Of a stretch of 46,221 nt of DNA, positions 36,030 to 44,888 are shown piece after piece (within the stretch, counting starts at the first letter, position 1; each line of letters begins with the position of its first letter). The translations under genes were made by a program, and so were the position numbers. The stretch lies in assembly GCA_016290885.1 (NCBI GenBank), contig JAEEVN010000006.1, forward strand, positions 1 through 46,221, given 5' to 3'. Below the pieces are notes generated by a model. That model was given only the letters and a program-made list of their open reading frames with translations, ran no database searches and was not told the origin of the DNA. The DNA comes from Caryophanales bacterium (lineage in GTDB: Bacteria; Bacillota_I; Bacilli_A; RF39; UBA660).

Positions 36030-36056
36030 AAAAAGAGCAAATTTTAATTTGCTTTT
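36030..36056 (-). terminator. Terminator of the glycan locus
   Basis: On the minus strand AGCAAATT / AATTTGCT followed by a run of T, directly after the glf stop codon. It ends the glycan operon before secDF. Confidence 0.85.
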
Positions 36057-37157
36057 TTATTCTAAACCTTCGATTGTATTGAATGCAGATTTAATGACAT
36101 CATCCATGTCATAATATTTATATTCAGCAAGTCTACCACCAAATATAACATTTTCTTCTTTAGATGCTAATTCTTTGTATTTATTTGCGAGTTCATTATT
36201 TTTAACATCATTAACTGTATAATACTTTTCCATTCCATCTTTATAATCAGATGGATATTCAAATGTTACTACTGTCTTTGGACTAGTAGTATCAAATTCA
36301 AAATGTTTATGTTCAATAACTCTTGTATAATCAACTTCTTTGCCAGTATAATTAACTACCGCATTTCCTTGATAATTTACTTTATCAAATACTTTAGTAT
36401 CAAACTTTAAACTTCTCCATTCAAGTTCACCCAGTGAATAATTAAAGTATTCATCTATTGGGCCAGTATAGATAATTTTATTAGCCAATGAAGATAATTC
36501 TTCCCTATCATCAAAGAAATTAGTATTTAATCTAACTTCAATGCCTTCAAGCATCTTTTCAATTAATTTAGTATAACCACCTATTGGAACACCTTGATAT
36601 TTATCATTAAAATAATTATTATCATAAGTTAATCTTACAGGTAATCTTTTAATGATAAATGCAGGTAAATCTTTACAATCTCTATTCCATTGTTTTTCAG
36701 TATAACCTTTAATTAATTTTTCATAAATAGTTCTACCAACTAAACTAATAGCTTGTTCTTCTAAATTCTTTGGTTCTCCAGTTATTTCTTTCTTTTCTTC
36801 TTCAATATGTCTTAAAGCATCTTCTGGAGTAAATACATCTTCCCATATTTTAGAAAAAGTATTCATATTAAAAGGCAAATTATATACTTCATTACCTATT
36901 CTAGCAATTGGTGAATTAGTATATCTGTTAAATACAACAAAAGAATTCACATAATCCCATACATCTTTATAATCTGTATGGAATATATGAGCACCATATT
37001 TATGAACATTTATACCTTCGATATTCTCAGTATAAATGTTTCCTCCAATATGATTTCTTCTATCGATAACTAGTACTTTTTTACCCTTTTTATTTAATAA
37101 ATTTGCACAAGTAGCACCAAATAATCCTGATCCTACTATTAGATAATCATATTTCAT
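36057..37157 (-). CDS. glf: UDP-galactopyranose mutase
   Basis: A 366-residue flavoenzyme that contracts UDP-galactopyranose to UDP-galactofuranose. FAD-binding: VGSGLFGATCANLL, then VIDRRNHIGGNIY. Substrate-site landmarks: GAHIFHT, YTEKQW, RLPVRLTYDNNYFND and YTGPIDEYF. It is the last gene of the glycan locus, with AAGGAG before the ATG. It implies that the surface polysaccharide contains galactofuranose. Confidence 0.97.
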   Translation of the reverse strand: MKYDYLIVGSGLFGATCANLLNKKGKKVLVIDRRNHIGGNIYTENIEGINVHKYGAHIFHTDYKDVWDYVNSFVVFNRYTNSPIARIGNEVYNLPFNMNTFSKIWEDVFTPEDALRHIEEEKKEITGEPKNLEEQAISLVGRTIYEKLIKGYTEKQWNRDCKDLPAFIIKRLPVRLTYDNNYFNDKYQGVPIGGYTKLIEKMLEGIEVRLNTNFFDDREELSSLANKIIYTGPIDEYFNYSLGELEWRSLKFDTKVFDKVNYQGNAVVNYTGKEVDYTRVIEHKHFEFDTTSPKTVVTFEYPSDYKDGMEKYYTVNDVKNNELANKYKELASKEENVIFGGRLAEYKYYDMDDVIKSAFNTIEGLE

Positions 37158-37199
37158 ATTTACTCCTTATAAAAAAACTAAGAACAATAAATCTAGTAA

Positions 37200-38243
37200 T
37201 TAAATCATATCCCAAGTTAAAATTGTATCTTCTTCTAAATCACATAAAACTTTTCTACCAATAACAATATCTGTATATTTAGGAGAAATACCAGTTCCTG
37301 GTCTTTTAGGCATTATATCTTTTTCAGTTATTATCTCACCTTTTTTCATATTGCGAGTTAAAACTAGAGAGCGTCTAGCTTCTCTACGAGGAATCTCTTC
37401 ACATTCTAAAACTGTCTTCTCACCCGATCCTAAAATTTTGTCTATAAATTTAAAATTATTAATAGCCTTTTTAAAATCAATTGGATCACCAGCGTGATAA
37501 TGATCATTTCCAGGCAAAGTTTTATCTAATGTAAAATGTTTTTCAATCACTTCAGCACCCAATAAATAAGCTGTAGCTAAAGTCATCATTGTTTCATCAG
37601 GAGCAACATGATCGCTAAACCCGACTTTTACATCAGGAAAATCTTTCTTTAAAGTCTCAATAATGCGTAAATTAGCATTATTAGGATCTGTGGGATATGA
37701 TAAAACACAATGAAGAATAGTAATATCTTTGCATCCTGCTTCTCTTAATGCTCGTATTCCTTCATCAACTTCCGATAAATATGAAGCACCAACTGAAACA
37801 ACAATTGGTTTTCCCTTTTTGGCAATATGTTTCATGAATGGTATGTTAGAAAAATCAGAAGATGATATCTTATAAAAATCAACTAAATCATATAAGTAAT
37901 CTGCAGAATCATAGTCAAATGGTGTTGATGTAAAATCAATTCCTAAACTATGAGCGTAATCGCTTAATTCCTTATATTCTTCCTTACCAAAATGATCAAA
38001 TTTTTTAAACAATTCATATTGTGTTTTGGTTGCTTCCTTGCTTGTATCCCAGTAAGCTGGGGAATTTTTTGATACTATAGTTGAAGCTTTATAAGATTGG
38101 AATTTTGCACAATCAATGCCAGCCTCAGCTACTTCTTTTACATATAATTTTGCTGCTTCAAGTGGTGTAATATTCATTACTCTTGCTGTATCATAAAAAT
38201 TAACACCAATCTCAGCAATCATATATGGTTTACTTTTTCTCAT
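37200..38243 (-). CDS. neuB: Nonulosonate synthase (NeuB family)
   Basis: A 347-residue synthase that condenses phosphoenolpyruvate with a hexosamine to make a sialic-acid-like nine-carbon sugar. The TIM barrel begins YMIAEIGVNF, with AKFQSYKAS, FTSTPFDYDSADYL, YKISSSDFSNIPFM, FSDHVAPDE and EKHFTLDKTLPGNDHYHAGD. The C-terminal SAF (antifreeze-like) domain begins near RSLVLTRNMKKGE. The sequence alone does not show whether the product is N-acetylneuraminate, legionaminate or pseudaminate; the epimerase genes that would tell are not in the window. Confidence 0.95.
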   Translation of the reverse strand: MRKSKPYMIAEIGVNFYDTARVMNITPLEAAKLYVKEVAEAGIDCAKFQSYKASTIVSKNSPAYWDTSKEATKTQYELFKKFDHFGKEEYKELSDYAHSLGIDFTSTPFDYDSADYLYDLVDFYKISSSDFSNIPFMKHIAKKGKPIVVSVGASYLSEVDEGIRALREAGCKDITILHCVLSYPTDPNNANLRIIETLKKDFPDVKVGFSDHVAPDETMMTLATAYLLGAEVIEKHFTLDKTLPGNDHYHAGDPIDFKKAINNFKFIDKILGSGEKTVLECEEIPRREARRSLVLTRNMKKGEIITEKDIMPKRPGTGISPKYTDIVIGRKVLCDLEEDTILTWDMI

Positions 38244-38261
38244 AATTTTCTCCTTTTCTTA

Positions 38262-38372
38262 TTATAAATTTACAATTGAATTATCGATAAAATGAAATGT
38301 TGTCCCAAAAACCAAATAAATAATTATACTAATAAAAACATTTAAATAATCGATAACTATGTTTCTTTTCAT
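38262..38372 (-). pseudogene. Short hydrophobic ORF, possible acyltransferase remnant
   Basis: A 36-residue frame between the fusion gene and neuB, with AAGG 6 nt before its ATG. It contains one hydrophobic helix after a KRNIVIDYLN start and a TTFHFIDNS end. That layout recalls the first helix of acyltransferase-3 sugar acetylases (typically R..yID...  then a helix and GH), so it may be the first bit of a deleted O-acetylase. It could equally be a free small membrane peptide or chance. Confidence 0.3.
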
Positions 38373-38380
38373 AAATAACC

Positions 38381-39985
38381 TTATAAACTATCAATTAGGC
38401 TAACTATTCTATTCCTTCCTTTTTTTAAATCATGTTGCAACATTTTATTTTGAAGTTCTTTCCTATTATTCATTGAGAGACTTAAATACTCTTTTAACGT
38501 GTTTTCAATTAATTCATCATCAGGATTTAATCCTATATAAAAAAATCCATTTTCATTACATACAAAAGAATGTCTTTCTTCTCTCTCGTTTTGAGACATT
38601 GCAATAGTAGGAATACCCATGAGAGCTAGTTCATAACCTGTTCTTCCCCTAGAAGTTACAGCTATGTCATTTTCAGAAATCAATTCTGGCATATTTTTAA
38701 TATTATACAATACTTGAATGTTTTTATACTTATTGTATTCCATTAGTTCTTCAACATTTCTTTTTGCCTTACCTAAAACTATTGTAAAATTATATTTTTT
38801 ATATTCATCTTTTGATACTATTTTCAATAATCTATCGGTATAATTTTGCGGATCTGCTCCACCAAAAGTGATAAGAACATTCTCAACATTATCTTTGATA
38901 TCTATTGGATTAAAGAACAAGAAAGTCTTAGGACAAACATAATATAATTCACCACAATATGTGTTAGACTGAGTGCTGTTTGAATATAAAGCATTAAATA
39001 CTAAATCAGCTAATAAAGACCCTTCTCCATCGTCTTCAAAATTTATAATTTTAGCATTTTTCCCTAAACTACTTTTTAAACCACTCATGTAATATGTAGT
39101 TGTTGACAGAATATCATTTATAAAAATAGTATAATTATTTTCCTTACATTTTTCATATAATTCTAATTCATTTCGTACTGGAAATAAATTATATGTAGTA
39201 TCCCCAAATACTACCGGATCTGTTTTATCATAATTATAATATATATCAGGTTTTGAATAAAATTCATCAGCTAATTCAAGAACTCTATATATATGTCCTA
39301 AACCTATTTCATTATTACCATTAACATAAAATGCTACTTTCTGTTTTTTTAATGATAGTTCTGCGCTTAATAGATCTGAGAAATCATCAATATCTTGTGA
39401 TTCTTCTTCTGGAATTTCATATATATCCACTTTGTTCCCAATTCTTGAAGATGGAGATACAGCAGCATATTTTGATATAACAAAAGCTCCTGTTTCAATA
39501 TAATATGCAGGCAAATATTGTCTATTTAATCTTTCTTTATAATTTGGCACTTTTTTTCCCCCTACTTCACTCCATGATAAATGTGGTTTATTAATGGCAG
39601 AAATTAGTGTATCTAATTCATTATCAATAGCATATTTAATTGCAGAATCAAGAGTCTCAACTGTTAATGTAGGTGAAGTTGGTTGCATAGTAACAATATA
39701 ATCCCATTTTTGATCTTTAGGAATTGCATCAAATATAACAGAGTCTAAAGTAATATTATCTGCGCATAATTCTTTGCTCCTATCTTTATAATTAACTCTC
39801 ATTTTTTTTGCAATTAATTTAACTTCTTCTGAATCAGTAGTAACAACTATATCAGTAATATATCTTGAATTTAAAGCATTATTAATTGAATAGTATATTA
39901 AGGGGTGCTCCCCAATAATTCTTATATTTTTATTTGGAATACCTTTTGATCCTGCTCTAGCAGGAATAACGGCTAAAATTCTCAT
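38381..39985 (-). CDS. CMP-nonulosonate synthetase fused to a PseG-like glycosyl hydrolase domain
   Basis: A 534-residue fusion. Residues 1-210: cytidylyltransferase like NeuA/LegF, with VIPARAGSKGIPNKN at 6-20, MQPTSPT near 100 and DIDDFSDL near 198-205. Residues 215-534: a GT-B domain like PseG, which removes UDP from a UDP-linked hexosamine in pseudaminate synthesis; the Gly-rich loop with its catalytic His is IGLGHIYR (H231), and the end has SRGRTGYELALMGIPT. The start is taken at MRILAVIP, one base after the wzx stop; GTG and ATG codons just upstream are alternatives. Together with NeuB this points to a nonulosonate pathway with UDP-sugar hydrolysis built in. Confidence 0.9.
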   Translation of the reverse strand: MRILAVIPARAGSKGIPNKNIRIIGEHPLIYYSINNALNSRYITDIVVTTDSEEVKLIAKKMRVNYKDRSKELCADNITLDSVIFDAIPKDQKWDYIVTMQPTSPTLTVETLDSAIKYAIDNELDTLISAINKPHLSWSEVGGKKVPNYKERLNRQYLPAYYIETGAFVISKYAAVSPSSRIGNKVDIYEIPEEESQDIDDFSDLLSAELSLKKQKVAFYVNGNNEIGLGHIYRVLELADEFYSKPDIYYNYDKTDPVVFGDTTYNLFPVRNELELYEKCKENNYTIFINDILSTTTYYMSGLKSSLGKNAKIINFEDDGEGSLLADLVFNALYSNSTQSNTYCGELYYVCPKTFLFFNPIDIKDNVENVLITFGGADPQNYTDRLLKIVSKDEYKKYNFTIVLGKAKRNVEELMEYNKYKNIQVLYNIKNMPELISENDIAVTSRGRTGYELALMGIPTIAMSQNEREERHSFVCNENGFFYIGLNPDDELIENTLKEYLSLSMNNRKELQNKMLQHDLKKGRNRIVSLIDSL

Positions 39986-39986
39986 A

Positions 39987-41435
39987 TTATTCATCACCTC
40001 TTCTACTGAATATTTTCATAAATTCTTCCAATGATCTATTTTTTAATGCAGAAAATATTTTTTTTCTATTAATTATTATAACACTAAACATTCCAATAGA
40101 TATTATAATAATTAAAATATATCTTGCAATATTATATAAATATAAATAATTACATAAAAACATAAATAATAGAGAAATACTAATAATTATTAAGAAAAAT
40201 AATGTATCATACCAACTAGTACATTTTAATCTCTTAACAAAAATAAAATGTATAATAAATAAACAAGCATAACCAATTAAAGTCGTATATGCTGCTGATA
40301 TATAGCCATATTTTGGAATGAATAAATAATTAAGTGCAATATTTATAATTGTTGCAATAACAGTTCCAACAGCAATATTTTTTTGTTTTTTATGATAGAA
40401 TTCAATGTTAACATACAGTGAATAAATAAATTGAAAAACATAACCAACCATAACTGGTGGAAATATATACATTGCTTCAGTATAAGATTTACCTGCCATA
40501 ATATATAAAACTTCAGGAGTTATTAGCATTACTAAAAATACAACTACTACATAAAAAATAGTATATGGTTTAGAATACTTCTTTAAATTGCCATATTGTT
40601 TTTTATCCATTTGGTCATATGCCCATGGAGACCAAGCATTGTTTAATGACAACCATAGCAAAGATACAATTGATGCAATCGTATAAGGAACACTATAAAG
40701 AGCATTAGCATTTTCAGATATCATTTTAGTAATCATAATTTTATCTGCAGAGTTTAATAAATAACCTGCTAATAAATGCCAAATTAATGGAAAAGAAATA
40801 GCCAATGAATATTTCCAATATTTACTTGAAATTGTTTTTCCTTTCTTAAGTAAATAAAAATATATAACTATTGAGGAAAAAATCAGTGGAATAAAATAAC
40901 CATATACTCTACCCATAAGTGCATTCTTCAAAGAAAGAACTAATAATATAGAAATAATTGTAGATAATAAAGCATTTATTACCGAAACAAAAACTATCTT
41001 CTTATAATCGTAGTCTATCTGGCTTTTAATTTGAAACATTTGAAATGCGGGATAAAAGAATAAATACAGGAAAATAATATGTAATGTTTCTTCATTCATA
41101 ACAAAAAGGTCTAAGAAGAAATCTTTAAATATTAGAATTATTATATAAAAAAATAGAGTAACTATATTCCCTAAAACAAGATTTGAAGAAATATATTTAT
41201 CTAGTTCTTCCTTGTAATCAAATCTTGCAAGATTAACAGATGAATACAATTCAAAAGTTACTACAATTGCAAAAATATTAAACCAAGATGTAATATTAGA
41301 AAATAAACCAATATCTCCTTTAGTCATTATTCTTGTAAAAATAGGCATTGTAATAAATGTTAATGCTTTAATTAAAAAATTAGAAATTGTATACCATATA
41401 CCTGCTTTTAATGCACTTTTTTTACCTTGCTTCAT
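39987..41435 (-). CDS. wzx: Polysaccharide repeat-unit flippase (Wzx type)
   Basis: A 482-residue membrane protein with about 12-14 hydrophobic helices of the MATE/MOP flippase superfamily, which moves lipid-linked repeat units across the membrane. It starts KAGIWYTISNFLIKALTFIT and has TMPIFTRIMTKGDIGLFS, typical of the family, plus a paired second half. The C-terminal tail is cytoplasmic and basic. It follows the GT52 gene by 3 nt. Confidence 0.92.
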   Translation of the reverse strand: MKQGKKSALKAGIWYTISNFLIKALTFITMPIFTRIMTKGDIGLFSNITSWFNIFAIVVTFELYSSVNLARFDYKEELDKYISSNLVLGNIVTLFFYIIILIFKDFFLDLFVMNEETLHIIFLYLFFYPAFQMFQIKSQIDYDYKKIVFVSVINALLSTIISILLVLSLKNALMGRVYGYFIPLIFSSIVIYFYLLKKGKTISSKYWKYSLAISFPLIWHLLAGYLLNSADKIMITKMISENANALYSVPYTIASIVSLLWLSLNNAWSPWAYDQMDKKQYGNLKKYSKPYTIFYVVVVFLVMLITPEVLYIMAGKSYTEAMYIFPPVMVGYVFQFIYSLYVNIEFYHKKQKNIAVGTVIATIINIALNYLFIPKYGYISAAYTTLIGYACLFIIHFIFVKRLKCTSWYDTLFFLIIISISLLFMFLCNYLYLYNIARYILIIIISIGMFSVIIINRKKIFSALKNRSLEEFMKIFSRRGDE

Positions 41436-41438
41436 TCC

Positions 41439-42425
41439 TTATTTCCTTTCTTTGTTTTTTTCTAACCATTCCCATCCTAAATATATTTTTTCATTACAGT
41501 TATAGATTAAATTTATTGATGTAGAAGCTATTGTAATTACCTTATTAAAATTAATTGGATAAAAATTAATTAATTCAACTGGAAATGTATCACGAAAAAC
41601 AAAACAATTATCAAAATATTTTTCATAATCCGTATTTTCCCTAGGATGAGGTTTAATAATAATCTTTGTATTATCTGAATAATCATTTAATACTTTTTTA
41701 TAATAATCAATTTTCTGCTGTTCATTATCTATAATATTGTCTTCTGATAAAGGTTGAGTAATCAACAAATCGGAATTATCAAAATTGTCAATGTTAAAAT
41801 TAGAGACGAATACATTCAATATCTTTTCTTTTTCACTGGTAGACAAAGAATCTATCATTTCTTTTTTAGGGCATTGTAGAATCTTTTTGCCATATATGTT
41901 TAAATCCTCCGAGTTGTTTACTTCAATTTCTTTTATATATTTAGATTGTGCATAATCAGGGAAATTCAAAAGTGACTTAATATAATATTTTATATTTTTT
42001 TTAGGTTTTAGTCTTGAAAGATTTACTTTGAAAGTATCTGTGCCATCTTCTAACAATGTATAATATTTTTTTTGTTGGCTAATAACATGCCCAAGCAATG
42101 AACAATCAAAATATAGATAAATATTATCATATATATCAAATCTACCTTCAGTTTCTTTCACAACTTTTTTTGTTAGAAAGAATCTATAAATAGATGAAAG
42201 CAATCTTTTTTCTATATCGATTTCTTTTTCAGAATAATCAAATATTAAAATATCATTAAATATATTACTTTTTTTTATTTTTTTAATCAGTGCAAAATTA
42301 TTAACTAAAGCATTGTTACTTTTATCAGAAAAAATTAATAAAGTATTATCATCATTACTATTAATGCACTTAATCATTGAAATTAAAATATGATAATATG
42401 TATTACAACAATATAAATTTTTCAT
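41439..42425 (-). CDS. GT52-like (sialyl)transferase
   Basis: A 328-residue protein of the GT52 type, a family that includes CMP-sialic-acid-dependent and other glycosyltransferases of surface polysaccharides. Seen: NLYCCNTYYHILISMIKC at the N-terminus, LLEDGTDTF, LLITQPLSEDN and the C-terminal IKPHPRENTDY followed by FPVELINF, with the conserved His-Pro-Arg and Pro-Glu. The start is the ATG at 42425, preceded by GAGGG; a TTG 11 codons earlier has no site. It fits the nonulosonate genes next to it. Donor and acceptor are inferred, not shown. Confidence 0.8.
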   Translation of the reverse strand: MKNLYCCNTYYHILISMIKCINSNDDNTLLIFSDKSNNALVNNFALIKKIKKSNIFNDILIFDYSEKEIDIEKRLLSSIYRFFLTKKVVKETEGRFDIYDNIYLYFDCSLLGHVISQQKKYYTLLEDGTDTFKVNLSRLKPKKNIKYYIKSLLNFPDYAQSKYIKEIEVNNSEDLNIYGKKILQCPKKEMIDSLSTSEKEKILNVFVSNFNIDNFDNSDLLITQPLSEDNIIDNEQQKIDYYKKVLNDYSDNTKIIIKPHPRENTDYEKYFDNCFVFRDTFPVELINFYPINFNKVITIASTSINLIYNCNEKIYLGWEWLEKNKERK

Positions 42426-42454
42426 TAACTCACCCTCTTCTTTAAAACAATTTT

Positions 42455-42634
42455 TCAACTTTTTTGTTCAATGTGTATATCATAATCCAATTTAGAAATA
42501 TTATTTGATGCATTAGTATGATCAAATTGAACATCATAACCAAGTTCTTCGATATTTTTATTTAATCCATAAGTTTGGAGAAATGAACCATAATTATATA
42601 TTCGCTGCATAGTCATGATACCTATCTTTTTCAT
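42455..42634 (-). pseudogene. Truncated polysaccharide pyruvyl transferase (N-terminal 59 residues)
   Basis: A short frame that overlaps the wzy stop by ATGA, so it would be translated by coupling. It reads KKIGIMTMQRIYNYGSFLQT, then LNKNIEELGYDVQFDHTNAS, which is the N-terminal strand-helix-strand of the polysaccharide pyruvyl transferase (PS_pyruv_trans) family, normally about 300-400 residues. It ends at TGA after EQKS, and GT52 starts 29 nt later. The rest of the gene is gone, so the glycan probably lost a pyruvate substituent. It could still be a tiny functional protein, but I think this unlikely. Confidence 0.75.
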
Positions 42635-43755
42635 TGTTTCTTTTCTCCCTTCTCTTTTTTAAAAAAATAATATAGTAAAAATACATTAAGTGTAGGCAAA
42701 ATCATATTAGTATCTGTTAATCCTGCGATTGAAAGAAGTGTGAATACAAAAATCAAGTAATATTTTTTCTCTTCAAACATTCTTTTTAATGCTCTAGTAT
42801 AAAAATACCCAAGAATAACGTAAACTATCACTCCATAATTCAAAAGCATTTTAATAAACATGCTATCTAGATACATAGTATGACCATGAATTATTTTGTA
42901 TGGAATTTTATTCCCAACAAAGTTAATGCCATATTCTTCAAAATAATAAACATAGTTACTAATTCGACCGCTAAACAAACTATCTAAGGTGTCCTTAAAT
43001 GGAATATTAAAAGCATATAATACAATTAGCAATATTGAAATAATTGTAAATATTAAAAATTGATTTTTGACTATAAACGAAATATGTTTGCTTTTTATGA
43101 ATTTATTAATAATTTCAGAGTTAAAAATATATATAGTATACACTATAGTTAAAATAAGTACTGATCTTGAATCAGTTAAAAATTGTATTGTTAAAAGCGT
43201 TATTGGTATCAAAATCATTGTGATCAAATTTTCAAGCAGCTTATTCTTGGTTTCTTTAGCAACATAGTATCCAGCGGCAATCAAGAAGAATAAGTAGCAG
43301 GACAATGCATTTGGATGATAGAATCCAAAACTATATCGTGCACTATGATCCTCACGTAGCAAAATGTTGTTTGGAATGATGCCAATTAATGGTAAAACAA
43401 TTAAGCCACCTGTGATAATCCCTTTTATAATTAAATCTCTTTTTAAATATTCGCTAAATCTAATGTATCTAAAAGATACTGCTAACAAAAATATTCTAAA
43501 AATCAAAAAACTTCTCGAAAAAAAGTAAGATATAGAAATCATAACAAAAATTGCACTTGTTAATAAAATCTCCTTTTTAGTTATTGTATGGCGATTTTTT
43601 ATTATTTTTATCAAACAAAAAACGGCCAAGAAAGCATAACCTATTGCATTAATTTTATTATCATTATTTTTAATAAAATCAATAGTATTAAGCATATCAG
43701 TCATAACTAAAAGAAGATAACCAACATAAAACAATATATCATCTTTTAATTTCAT
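42631..43755 (-). CDS. wzy: O-antigen/capsule polymerase (Wzy type)
   Basis: A 374-residue protein with about 10-12 membrane helices and little sequence conservation, as usual for Wzy. The large extracellular loop between helices contains FGFYHPNALSCY, typical of Wzy-like proteins, and a second loop has KIIHGHTMYLDSMFIKMLLNYG. It joins repeat units after Wzx. GGAGGT precedes the ATG. The position between GT4 and the sialyl genes fits a capsule-type locus. Confidence 0.85.
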   Translation of the reverse strand: MKLKDDILFYVGYLLLVMTDMLNTIDFIKNNDNKINAIGYAFLAVFCLIKIIKNRHTITKKEILLTSAIFVMISISYFFSRSFLIFRIFLLAVSFRYIRFSEYLKRDLIIKGIITGGLIVLPLIGIIPNNILLREDHSARYSFGFYHPNALSCYLFFLIAAGYYVAKETKNKLLENLITMILIPITLLTIQFLTDSRSVLILTIVYTIYIFNSEIINKFIKSKHISFIVKNQFLIFTIISILLIVLYAFNIPFKDTLDSLFSGRISNYVYYFEEYGINFVGNKIPYKIIHGHTMYLDSMFIKMLLNYGVIVYVILGYFYTRALKRMFEEKKYYLIFVFTLLSIAGLTDTNMILPTLNVFLLYYFFKKEKGEKKQ

Positions 43756-43759
43756 GTAA

Positions 43760-44881
43760 TTATACCTCCTTTAAGAAATTTTCTTGTATTTTCTTTGCTT
43801 CAAATTCAATTGAATAACCTGCATCACTTATTTTTTTGCATGTCATACTTGAGCAATTTTTTCTATTGCTCCTATTAGCCTTAAATTCCCCTATTTTTTT
43901 AATCCAACTATCGACTGAATCACTTAATGATAATGATGTCAAATTATCTGAAAAGAAAGATTCGGATGAAACAGTATCAGAAACTAAGCAATCTATGCCT
44001 GAAGCTTGTGATTCCAATAAAGACAGACTTAGCCCTTCAAATAATGATGGAAATAAAAACAAATCCATTGCTTGATATAAATTATTTACATCATCTCTAA
44101 CTCCCATAAACATTACTTTGTCTATAATATTTAATTCACTTACTTTCTTTTCTAATTTTTCTTTATCTTCTCCATCACCAACTAACATTAGAATTGAATT
44201 TGGATCTTGTTTCAAATATTCATTAAACACATCAATAGCAAAATCTTGATTCTTTTGAAAATGCAATCTACCAACATTTCCAATTATAAATTTGTCTTGT
44301 AGACAAAATTCATCTCTATATTTTTTTCTTGTGTTTTCACTATATTTAAACTTGTCACAATCAATTGCATTATTAACAAGTAAATACTCATCACTATTTA
44401 TTATTTTCTTAAAATAAAACCATTCACTAGACTTTTCTGAGCAAGACCAAAAATCAGTCGCATACTTTATTAGAACTAATTTGTTTAATCTATGTAGTAT
44501 CCCTCTTACAAACGAATCCATGTTTTGTGAATTATGTGAGTGAATTATTCTACGTTTTATACCATATTTTTTGGCATATTTTAGATAATCAATATTAGCT
44601 AAACTGCAAACATTCATCCATATAGTAGTATATTCTTTTGCATGTTTACTAAAAAATTCATCTAGGTCTTGATAAAATTTCTTTCTATCTTTACTTCTAG
44701 CAGTAACTCTATATATTGTTCCTCCTAGTTTTTCAATTTCATCTTCATATGCTACTACTTCAGTATTGCATAAAAAATCAAATTGAATCTTTTTTCTATC
44801 GATATTTCTGTAATAATTCATTATTACAGATTCTACTCCACCAGGATTATCAGTAATACCAAATACTAGCACCTTTTTCAT
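43760..44881 (-). CDS. Glycosyltransferase family 4 (EpsF-like)
   Basis: A 373-residue GT-B enzyme. The N-terminal acceptor half starts KVLVFGITDNPGGVESVIMN; RIIHSHNSQ follows. The C-terminal donor half has GNVGRLHFQKNQDF, MLVGDGEDKEKL, and the family E-x7-E region FPSLFEGLSLSLLESQASG. Specificity is not readable. It lies 7 nt after the GT2 gene and 4 nt before wzy. Confidence 0.93.
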   Translation of the reverse strand: MKKVLVFGITDNPGGVESVIMNYYRNIDRKKIQFDFLCNTEVVAYEDEIEKLGGTIYRVTARSKDRKKFYQDLDEFFSKHAKEYTTIWMNVCSLANIDYLKYAKKYGIKRRIIHSHNSQNMDSFVRGILHRLNKLVLIKYATDFWSCSEKSSEWFYFKKIINSDEYLLVNNAIDCDKFKYSENTRKKYRDEFCLQDKFIIGNVGRLHFQKNQDFAIDVFNEYLKQDPNSILMLVGDGEDKEKLEKKVSELNIIDKVMFMGVRDDVNNLYQAMDLFLFPSLFEGLSLSLLESQASGIDCLVSDTVSSESFFSDNLTSLSLSDSVDSWIKKIGEFKANRSNRKNCSSMTCKKISDAGYSIEFEAKKIQENFLKEV

Positions 44882-44888
44882 ATTATTC

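Noticed and set aside
42426-42458. TTG start of the GT52 gene 11 codons earlier
   Set aside because: It has no ribosome-binding site, while GAGGG stands before the ATG at 42425.
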